Positions 8,799 through 14,510 of a stretch of 64,000 nt of DNA are shown in pieces. Below the pieces are notes generated by a model. It was given only the letters and a program-made list of their open reading frames with translations, had not been told where the DNA came from and did not search any database. A program made the position numbers and the translations under genes. Position 1 is the stretch's first letter, and the number at the start of each line of letters is the position of its first letter. Source of the stretch: JAGOEY01 sp017997515 (GTDB lineage: Bacteria > Pseudomonadota > Gammaproteobacteria > Burkholderiales > Burkholderiaceae_C); contig CP111109.1 of assembly GCA_026314275.1 (NCBI GenBank), forward strand, positions 1,736,001 through 1,800,000, in the 5' to 3' direction.

Positions 8799-8851
8799 CG
8801 GTCTTTAGCAGTATTTATTAAGCGCCCGCAAGCTGGAGCAAATCGGCGCGT
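8799..8851 (-). promoter_or_regulatory. SAM-II-type riboswitch (metX leader)
   Basis: On the minus strand GCGCC (8845-8849) pairs with GGCGC (8822-8826), closing the loop GATTTGCTCCAGCTTGCG. It is followed by TTAATAAATACTGCTAAAG. This matches the SAM-II architecture known from alphaproteobacterial metA leaders (a stem ending AGCGCG, then UGAUAAAU and GCUAAA). It lies directly upstream of metX and would lower expression when SAM is high. Recognised from motif recall, not from a covariance search. Confidence 0.78.
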
Positions 8852-8857
8852 GGAATC

Positions 8858-8884
8858 AGTATATCAACTGCCCCAGCCCGTCAA
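8858..8884 (-). promoter_or_regulatory. Putative metX promoter
   Basis: Minus-strand -10 TATACT (8858-8863) with TTGACG (8879-8884) 15 bp upstream, or TTTGAC at 16 bp. It overlaps the last codons of the Mn exporter gene and would start transcription at the 5' edge of the SAM-II element. Confidence 0.45.
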
Positions 8885-9430
8885 AGCCACGACGCCCAGC
8901 ACCGCAAAGATGACTGCGGACACCAGGTGCACCGTGCGGATCGGCACACGCCGCGTGATACGTTCACCCAGCCAGACCACGGGCGCATTGGCCAGCATCA
9001 TGCCGAAGGTGGTGCCCGCCACCACCCACAGCAGGTATTCAGGGTAACGCGCGGCGAGCATCACTGTGGCGATCTGCGTCTTGTCGCCCATCTCGGCCAA
9101 GAAGAACGCGACCACCGTGGTCACGAACACCCCTGCGCGCGGGGACTGCTCGATATCGCCATCCAGCTTGTCGGGTACCAGCATCCAGACCGCCATGGCG
9201 ATGAAGGACACACCCAACACCCAGCGCAACACATCAGGGCCGAGTTGCGTGGTCACCCAGGCACCCACAACACCCGCGAGTGCGTGGTTGATCAGTGTGG
9301 CGGTGAGGATGCCCAGAACAATGGGCCAGGGTTTGCGAAAGCGGGCAGCAAGTACAAGTGCCAGCAATTGGGTCTTGTCACCCATTTCAGCGAGGGAGAC
9401 GATGCCTGTGGAGACGAGGAAAGCTTCCAT
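8864..9430 (-). CDS. TMEM165/GDT1 (UPF0016) family manganese exporter
   Basis: 188 residues with six predicted membrane segments and the duplicated family signature LAEMGDKTQ, at about residues 13-21 and again near 105-113. The acidic/amide residues of this signature form the cation path. Bacterial members (MneA-like) export Mn2+. I start it at MEAFLVSTG because the upstream leader is a Mn-type riboswitch, which fits the function. Confidence 0.88.
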   Translation of the reverse strand: MEAFLVSTGIVSLAEMGDKTQLLALVLAARFRKPWPIVLGILTATLINHALAGVVGAWVTTQLGPDVLRWVLGVSFIAMAVWMLVPDKLDGDIEQSPRAGVFVTTVVAFFLAEMGDKTQIATVMLAARYPEYLLWVVAGTTFGMMLANAPVVWLGERITRRVPIRTVHLVSAVIFAVLGVVALTGWGS

Positions 9431-9509
9431 GATTCGATTCACTACTCCGGCCGGAAACAAAAAACCAATGACTGCACAACATCCCCGGCCTGAAGCGGAG
9501 GCTGTACAG

Positions 9510-9680
9510 CCAAAGGTCTCGCTGAATCCGAATAACGCCCCCGGGCGCTGGCCCGGAGTCGTCGGCAGAATCGCTTGCACCATATGAAAGCCGGGCAGCA
9601 TGGCCACGGTCCCACAAGTCTGTTGATGCAAGCCCCTCTCAATTCCCGCAGGAAAGAAGGGTGGCTACTCCCCAATGACA
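9510..9680 (-). promoter_or_regulatory. yybP-ykoY-type Mn2+ riboswitch
   Basis: The minus-strand leader of the Mn exporter shows the three conserved pieces in order: GGGGAGTAGCCAC (complement of 9661-9673), GCATCAACAGACTTG (complement of about 9616-9631) and CAGCGAGACCTTTGG at the 3' end (complement of 9511-9525). These are the L1, L3 and closing-stem signatures of yybP-ykoY. Between 9538 and 9556 a CCGGGC/GCCCGG hairpin could act as the expression platform. Recognised by eye. Confidence 0.85.
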
Positions 9681-9686
9681 ACCCAT

Positions 9687-9715
9687 ATTGTACCCGCCCG
9701 CCGACATTTCGTCAG
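9687..9715 (-). promoter_or_regulatory. Putative promoter of the Mn riboswitch transcript
   Basis: Minus strand CTGACG (9710-9715), 17 bp spacer, TACAAT (9687-9692). Predicted start near 9680, just ahead of the riboswitch GGGGAGTAGC. Confidence 0.5.
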
Positions 9716-9899
9716 GGTAAACACGCAGAGCGGTACACCCAACACACTTGTGCTTGGGGATCACCCCTACGTGTGTTTGGATGCCCTTTTGCAGAAATAG
9801 CGCATAATTGCCAATGCTGCCCGTCAAAAGGCGGCGTAAGTCAGCGGTGATTGGTCAGTTCGCGTCTTTGAAGTCGTCATAGGTTTGTTGATTGCTATC

Positions 9900-9935
9900 G
9901 GACTCCCATCGCATTTTGAGTTTTTTTAGGAGTCC
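9900..9935 (+). promoter_or_regulatory. Shine-Dalgarno-sequestering hairpin, RRM gene 1
   Basis: GGACTCC (9900-9906) pairs perfectly with GGAGTCC (9929-9935). The latter contains the GGAG ribosome site 6 nt before the ATG at 9939. The same stem with an unrelated loop recurs before the paralogous gene, together with a shared upstream block GTTTGTTGATTGC. Confidence 0.7.
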
Positions 9936-9938
9936 TTC

Positions 9939-10319
9939 ATGGGCAACAAACTTTACGTGGGCAACCTGCCCTATTCTTTCCGTGACGAAGACCTGCAGCA
10001 GACTTTCAGCCAGTACGGCTCGGTCAGCAGCGCCAAGGTCATGATGGAACGTGACACCGGCCGCTCCAAGGGTTTCGGCTTTGTCGAAATGGGCAGCGAT
10101 GCCGAAGCACAATCCGCCATCCAAGGCGTGCATGGCCAATCTTTCGGTGGCCGTGATCTGGTCGTCAACGAAGCCCGCCCAATGGAAGCCCGCCCACCCC
10201 GTAGCGGTGGCGGCTTCGGTGGTGGCGGCGGTTACGGCGGCGGCGGCGGCCGTTCCGGCGGCGGCGGCTACGGTGGTGGCGGCGGCGGTGGTTACGGCGG
10301 TGGCCGTAGCAGCTACTGA
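9939..10319 (+). CDS. Glycine-rich RRM RNA-binding protein (copy 1)
   Basis: 126 residues. One RNA-recognition motif spans residues 1-80 with RNP2 LYVGNL (5-10) and RNP1 KGFGFVEM (about 44-51), followed by a Gly/Arg/Tyr-rich low-complexity tail. This architecture resembles cyanobacterial and plant cold-responsive GRPs; such proteins bind single-stranded RNA and often act as chaperones in the cold. The long leader with a ribosome-site hairpin suggests post-transcriptional or temperature control (inference). A paralogue lies 270 bp downstream. Confidence 0.9.
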   Translation: MGNKLYVGNLPYSFRDEDLQQTFSQYGSVSSAKVMMERDTGRSKGFGFVEMGSDAEAQSAIQGVHGQSFGGRDLVVNEARPMEARPPRSGGGFGGGGGYGGGGGRSGGGGYGGGGGGGYGGGRSSY

Positions 10320-10365
10320 TACACCGGCCTCGCGGCCCGTGCTGCGGTGAATCTCACCGCCAGTT

Positions 10366-10397
10366 GCAAAAAAGGGACCCTCGGGTCCCTTTTTTGC
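10366..10397. terminator. Bidirectional intrinsic terminator after RRM gene 1
   Basis: A6 - GGGACC - CTCG - GGTCCC - T6, a near-perfect symmetric hairpin. It ends the first RRM transcript and isolates the second gene. Confidence 0.88.
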
Positions 10398-10459
10398 GTG
10401 TGCAAACTGGGCACAACTTGCACGAAATAAAAGCTTGCTTTTTTTTGGAAATTTAGGCC

Positions 10460-10493
10460 CATAATGCAAATGTGTGCATAAATGCACACATTT
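10460..10493 (+). promoter_or_regulatory. Promoter -10 and 12-bp inverted repeat of RRM gene 2
   Basis: A CATAAT box at 10460-10465 is followed directly by a perfect inverted repeat, AAATGTGTGCAT (10468-10479) and ATGCACACATTT (10482-10493), with a 2-nt spacer. It lies about where transcription would begin, so it could be an operator or a 5'-terminal hairpin. The -35 is unclear (TTGCTT at 10435, 19-bp spacer). Confidence 0.45.
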
Positions 10494-10543
10494 TTGTGGT
10501 GTCAGGTCGTTTCGCGTCGTTTAGTTTGTTGATTGCGTTATCC

Positions 10544-10583
10544 GGACTCCATCGCTTGTTTCCAATGTGTTCTTGAGGAGTCC
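10544..10583 (+). promoter_or_regulatory. Shine-Dalgarno-sequestering hairpin, RRM gene 2
   Basis: GGACTCC (10544-10550) pairs with GGAGTCC (10577-10583), which carries the GGAG ribosome site of the ATG at 10588. The stem is identical to that before RRM gene 1, but the loop differs in length and sequence. Confidence 0.7.
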
Positions 10584-10587
10584 CTAG

Positions 10588-11142
10588 ATGGGCAACAAAC
10601 TGTACATCGGCAATCTGCCCTACACCGTTCGCGACAGCGATCTGGAGCAGGCTTTCTCCCAATTTGGCTCTGTGACCAGTGCCAAGGTCATGATGGAACG
10701 CGAAACCGGTCGCTCCAAGGGTTTTGGCTTTGTCGAGATGGGTAGCGACGCCGAAGCGCAGGCCGCTGTTAACGGCATGAATGGCCAACCTCTTGGTGGC
10801 CGCAGCATCGTTGTGAACGAAGCGCGTCCCATGGAAGCCCGCCCACCCCGTAGCGGTGGTGGCGGCGGATATGGCGGAGGCGGCGGAGGTGGTTATGGCG
10901 GTGGAGGCGGTGGAGGCGGTGGCGGCTACGGCGGTGGAGGCGGTGGAGGCGGTGGAGGCGGTGGCGGACGCAGTGGTGGTGGAGGTGGTTACGGCGGCGG
11001 CGGCGGTGGACGCAGCGGTGGTGGTGGCGGCGGTGACGGTGGTTTCCGCAGCCCCTACGGTGCCGGTCCACGCGGTGGCGGCGGCGGTGGTCGCTCCGGC
11101 GGCGGTGGTGGTGGTTATGGCGGCGGTGGCGGCGGTTACTGA
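10588..11142 (+). CDS. Glycine-rich RRM RNA-binding protein (copy 2, long tail)
   Basis: 184 residues. The RRM (1-80; RNP2 LYIGNL, RNP1 KGFGFVEM) is close to that of copy 1. The tail is a ~100-residue Gly tract with scattered Tyr, Arg and Ser (YGGGGG and RSGGGG units), roughly twice the length of its paralogue. The DNA of the tail is a GGC/GGT/GGA microsatellite and likely prone to length change. Such tails favour RNA binding and condensation (inference). Confidence 0.9.
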   Translation: MGNKLYIGNLPYTVRDSDLEQAFSQFGSVTSAKVMMERETGRSKGFGFVEMGSDAEAQAAVNGMNGQPLGGRSIVVNEARPMEARPPRSGGGGGYGGGGGGGYGGGGGGGGGGYGGGGGGGGGGGGGRSGGGGGYGGGGGGRSGGGGGGDGGFRSPYGAGPRGGGGGGRSGGGGGGYGGGGGGY

Positions 11143-11179
11143 TCCGCTGTTGCTGCGCAGTTGTATGCGCACACCCAAC

Positions 11180-11201
11180 AAGGCCCTTCGGGGCCTTTTT
11201 T
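11180..11201 (+). terminator. Intrinsic terminator after RRM gene 2
   Basis: AAGGCCC - TTCG - GGGCCTT followed by T, a strong UUCG-looped hairpin 38 bp after the stop. Confidence 0.88.
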
Positions 11202-11247
11202 CATGGGAGCCCTGAATACACAGGCACTGACCTTGGCGCCAGCGTTT

Positions 11248-12024
11248 TTACCCCTCGTGCTGGCGGCGCTTGCGGGGGCGGCCCGCAAACAACCGGTCAA
11301 ACACCGGGTTGGGCAGCAGTCGCATGGCTTTGGCCACCACACCCATCTGCCACGGAATCACGCGGTAACTCGCCCCGGCGGCAATGGCACCGAACGCCTT
11401 GTCGGCAAAGTCGGCCGGCTGCATGAGAAACGGCATCGTATAACGGTTGTGCTGGGTGAGTGGTGTGTCGATGTAGCCGGGGCACAGCGTCACCACTTTG
11501 ACGCCCGATGCGCGCAGTTCGCCGCGCAGGCTCTCGCAGTAACCGATGGCCGCCGCCTTGCTGGCGCAGTACGCGCCATGGCCCGGCAGCCCACGGATGC
11601 CCGCCACACTGCCAATACCGACCAGCGCGCCTGATTGGCGCTGCACCATGGCGTCGATGAAGGGGTGGAAGGTCGCGGCCATACCCATGTTGTTGGTGGC
11701 AAACGTGCGGGCCATCACATCCAGGTCTTCAAATACCGCCGTGTCCATACCCACACTGATGCCCGCGTTGGCGATCACCACGTCGGGCACACCCTGGCGG
11801 CGGATGCAGTCCTGCCCTGCGGCCGTGATGCAGCCGATGTCAGACACGTCCGCACTATAAATTTGATAGCTGTCTGCGCTTATTCCTTGTGCGTCAGCCC
11901 AAGATTTCATCTCGGAAGTGCGGCGTGCCACCAGTGCCAGCCGGTAACCCGCCTGGTGGAAGCGCCAGGCCAGGGCCTGCCCGATGCCGCTGGATGCGCC
12001 GGTGATAAAGACCAGAGGGCTCAT
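11248..12024 (-). CDS. SDR family NAD(P)-dependent oxidoreductase
   Basis: 258 residues, classical short-chain dehydrogenase. The cofactor loop is TGASSGIG (9-16), with NAGIS (about 90) and the catalytic Ser plus Y-C-A-S-K in the GAYCASKAA stretch (about 153-160). The C-terminus is basic (RPRKRRQ). Substrate unknown. Codons for residues about 43-57 come from a family A repeat inserted in frame between the cofactor-binding strands. The gene follows lptC by 29 bp on the same strand and may be co-transcribed. Confidence 0.85.
   Translation of the reverse strand: MSPLVFITGASSGIGQALAWRFHQAGYRLALVARRTSEMKSWADAQGISADSYQIYSADVSDIGCITAAGQDCIRRQGVPDVVIANAGISVGMDTAVFEDLDVMARTFATNNMGMAATFHPFIDAMVQRQSGALVGIGSVAGIRGLPGHGAYCASKAAAIGYCESLRGELRASGVKVVTLCPGYIDTPLTQHNRYTMPFLMQPADFADKAFGAIAAGASYRVIPWQMGVVAKAMRLLPNPVFDRLFAGRPRKRRQHEG
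11851..11899 (-). repeat. Family A repeat embedded in an SDR coding sequence
   Basis: The minus strand reads GCGCAGACAGCTATCAAATT with flanking GACGCACAAGGAATAA, the family A pattern. It is translated in frame and replaces or extends the loop that normally lies between beta2 and beta3 of the Rossmann fold. Confidence 0.65.
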
Positions 12025-12053
12025 GCTGGGGTCACCTTTCTGCGCAAGCAGGT

Positions 12054-12680
12054 TTATTTGGCCGACTTCGCCGGGCCGGGCATCAGCACACCACGCACAC
12101 GGCCTTGCAGGTTCATTACCCGGCTCAGGTTGTCAAAGTCCATCGCGTCGCCGGTGAATCGGTCGTTGCCCCGTGTCATCACCACGGGCTGGTTGGTTTT
12201 GACACGTTCGGTGTTCACATAGGCGTGCAAAAACTCGCTGCGGAATTCGAGGCGTGGGTCCACGCGCCCGCTGGCATCGGTGGAGGCCTCGCGCACCACA
12301 ATGGCATTGCCAAACAGCTGCACCTCCGAGCCGTCGCTGTTGCTCAGGGCGCGGTCGGCGGTGGCCACAACGACCTTGCCGTCCTGGTTGAACGAGCGCA
12401 TACGCACCTGGTCAATCTCCAGCGTGTCGGTGTCGGGGAAGTGCCTGCCTTCAATGCCGTTGACTTCGCTCTGCAGCTGCCCTTTTTCGTTGAAGGTCTT
12501 CACCGAAAACGTGCGCATGAAGTAGTCTGGCTCATGCCGCACCTGCTGCTCCGGTTCGGGCGCGCTGGTTGTGGGGGTGATGCGTACAAGCCAGTAAGTG
12601 CCCAGCGCCAGCAAACCCATCAGCATCACGGGCAGGTAGATGGACAAGCGGTCCCAGGTCAGGCGGGCCAGCTTTTTCAT
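12054..12680 (-). CDS. lptC: LPS export ABC transporter periplasmic protein LptC
   Basis: 208 residues. One N-terminal membrane anchor (about 14-34, PVMLMGLLALGTYWLV) is followed by a periplasmic beta-jellyroll with DYFMRTFSVKTFNEKGQLQ and later RVMNLQGRVRG. LptC links LptB2FG in the inner membrane to LptA in the LPS bridge. The start overlaps the kdsC stop by 4 bp. The lptA and lptB genes that often follow lptC are not here; an SDR takes their place. Confidence 0.88.
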   Translation of the reverse strand: MKKLARLTWDRLSIYLPVMLMGLLALGTYWLVRITPTTSAPEPEQQVRHEPDYFMRTFSVKTFNEKGQLQSEVNGIEGRHFPDTDTLEIDQVRMRSFNQDGKVVVATADRALSNSDGSEVQLFGNAIVVREASTDASGRVDPRLEFRSEFLHAYVNTERVKTNQPVVMTRGNDRFTGDAMDFDNLSRVMNLQGRVRGVLMPGPAKSAK

Positions 12681-13297
12681 GGGGCGCTCTCCGCCAGCAG
12701 GCGTGCGTACTGTCCGCTGGCCACCAGCAGGATGTCGCAAAACTCGCGTGCTGCGCCGTGGCCGCCCAAAGCCTGGGTTACGTGGTGTGCACTAGCGCGT
12801 ACTTCGATATGGGCATTGGCCGGGGCGCACGCAAATGCGCTGCGCCGCATCACCGCCAGATCGGGCCAGTCGTCCCCGATGGCTGCGGCCTGGTGCCAGC
12901 CCAGGCCCAGCGTGTGCAGGGTGGCCTCGGCAGCGGGGCGCTTGTCTTCGGTGCCGTAGTGGGCATGCACTACGCCCAGCGCCTGCAGGCGTGTGCGCAA
13001 AACCCGCGAGTCGCGCCCGGTGATCACCACCGGGGTGATGCCTGCGCGCTGCAGCAATTTGATGCCGTGCCCGTCCAGCGTGTTGAAACGTTTGATGGTT
13101 TCACCGGCTGCGGGGGCACCGTCGCCCGTACCGCGGGCATCACCGGGGGTGAACTCCGCAAAATACAGTCCGCCGTCGGTCAGCACACCGTCCACGTCGA
13201 AAAAAGCGACACGCACGCCCTGCGCCTTGAGCAGCAGTTCGGGCGGAAAAGAAAGCGCGGGCAACACCGCAGAATGGGGCACAACAGACAAGGTCAT
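12677..13297 (-). CDS. kdsC: KDO-8-phosphate phosphatase KdsC (HAD family)
   Basis: About 206 residues, HAD class C0. Motif I DVDGVLTDGGLYF (about 33-45), ITGRDS motif II and GDDWPDLAVM motif III/IV. It hydrolyses KDO-8-P to KDO in the LPS core pathway. I use the ATG at 13297 (MTLSVVPH); an upstream in-frame ATG at 13321 lies inside kdsD and would add eight residues. KDO supply (kdsD, kdsC) and LPS transport (lptC) form one unit. Confidence 0.9.
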   Translation of the reverse strand: MTLSVVPHSAVLPALSFPPELLLKAQGVRVAFFDVDGVLTDGGLYFAEFTPGDARGTGDGAPAAGETIKRFNTLDGHGIKLLQRAGITPVVITGRDSRVLRTRLQALGVVHAHYGTEDKRPAAEATLHTLGLGWHQAAAIGDDWPDLAVMRRSAFACAPANAHIEVRASAHHVTQALGGHGAAREFCDILLVASGQYARLLAESAP

Positions 13298-13304
13298 GGC
13301 GTGA

Positions 13305-14318
13305 TCAGATAACTTTTGCACGCATCAGGTCGCCAATGTGCACGATGCCCTGCAATACGCCACCGGCGTCCGCCACCAGCACACTGGTGATGCCGTGCTG
13401 CTCCATCAGCTCGGCGGCATCCACGGCCAGGGCATCCTGGCGGATGGTGCGGGGCGAGGTGTGCATCACGGCTTGGGCGCTGCGGTCGCGCAGGTCGGCA
13501 CCACTTTCCACCAGACGGCGCAGGTCACCGTCGGTAAACACCCCGGCGATCCGGCCGTCGGGCTCCACCACCACGGCCATACCCAGGCGTTTGTCACTCA
13601 TCTCACGCATCAGTGCGCTGAAACTGGTGTCGGGGCGCACCCGTGGCAGGCTGTCGCCACTGCGCATCACATCACGCACATGGGTCAGCAGCTTGCGGCC
13701 CAGGGCACCACCCGGGTGCGAACGGGCAAAGTCTTCGGGCTTGAAACCGCGTGCGTCCAGCACGGCCACGGCCAGCGCGTCGCCAAACGCGAGTTGGGCC
13801 GTGGTGCTGGCCGTGGGGGCCAGGTTCAGCGGGCAGGCTTCGCGGTCTACCGCACTGTTGAGCACCACGTCGGCATGGAGTGCGAGGGTGGACTGTGCGC
13901 CACCGGTCAGCGCAATCAGCGGCACACCCAGGCGCCGGATGACCGGCAGGATCACGGTGAGTTCGGCCACTTCACCGCTGTTCGAGATGGCCAGCACCAC
14001 ATCGCTGGCCGTGACCATGCCCAGGTCGCCATGGCTGGCCTCGGCCGGGTGCACAAACAGGGCGGGGGTGCCCGTGGAGGCCAGCGTGGCCGCAATCTTG
14101 CGGCCCACGTGGCCACTTTTGCCCATACCCATCACCACCACACGCCCCTGAACGGCGAGCACCAGGCGCACGGCGCGGACAAACGCACCGTCTTCAGCAC
14201 CCTCCACACGGCTGCGAAGCCCCAGCACTGCTGCGGCTTCGATGTCAAAGGTTTCCTGCGCCAGTCGGATTGCCTGCGCAGCGTCAAAAGGCTGCGTGGT
14301 AGGGGGGCTGTGGGTCAT
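13305..14318 (-). CDS. kdsD: Arabinose-5-phosphate isomerase KdsD (KpsF/GutQ)
   Basis: 337 residues: a SIS domain (about 45-180; GMGKSGHVGRKIAATLASTG, AEASHGDLGMV, SNSGE) and then a CBS pair (about 215-335; VRDVMRSGDSLPRV, AQAVMHTSPRTI). It converts ribulose-5-P to arabinose-5-P, the first step to KDO. Full length; first gene of kdsD-kdsC-lptC. Confidence 0.92.
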   Translation of the reverse strand: MTHSPPTTQPFDAAQAIRLAQETFDIEAAAVLGLRSRVEGAEDGAFVRAVRLVLAVQGRVVVMGMGKSGHVGRKIAATLASTGTPALFVHPAEASHGDLGMVTASDVVLAISNSGEVAELTVILPVIRRLGVPLIALTGGAQSTLALHADVVLNSAVDREACPLNLAPTASTTAQLAFGDALAVAVLDARGFKPEDFARSHPGGALGRKLLTHVRDVMRSGDSLPRVRPDTSFSALMREMSDKRLGMAVVVEPDGRIAGVFTDGDLRRLVESGADLRDRSAQAVMHTSPRTIRQDALAVDAAELMEQHGITSVLVADAGGVLQGIVHIGDLMRAKVI

Positions 14319-14345
14319 CCGCTGATTCTATCGACGAACCTAATG

Positions 14346-14450
14346 GCTCACCCCCAGGCTTCGCGCACTGCGTGTCGCTGCGCCAACCCCCTTGCAGGGG
14401 GCTCCACCAGCGGCCTGGCAAAGCCAGTTCCGCGGTGTCTGCTGGAGCGG
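14346..14450 (-). repeat. Family B dispersed repeat
   Basis: The plus strand holds CACCCCCAGGCTTCGC, CCCCCTTGCAGGGGG, CCTGGCAAAGCCAGTTCC and GGTGTCTGCTGGA. The same blocks in the opposite orientation occur at 63633-63753, and a related CCCCC/GGGGG unit occurs inside topB and the acyl-CoA dehydrogenase. It fills the divergent gap between kdsD and the antiporter. Confidence 0.7.
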
Positions 14451-14510
14451 ACGCGGGCTTGTCATGGGGTGAGCCAATACACCCGGCTCGTCCCTTGCTA
14501 GCATCAGGGG

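Noticed and set aside
9777..9808. Promoter TTGGAT/CATAAT for RRM gene 1
   Set aside because: The spacer is 20 bp and the -35 is weak; too uncertain to annotate.
10850..11140. CRISPR-like periodicity
   Set aside because: The short periodic GGC/GGT units are the codons of a Gly-rich protein tail; there are no spacers of constant length.
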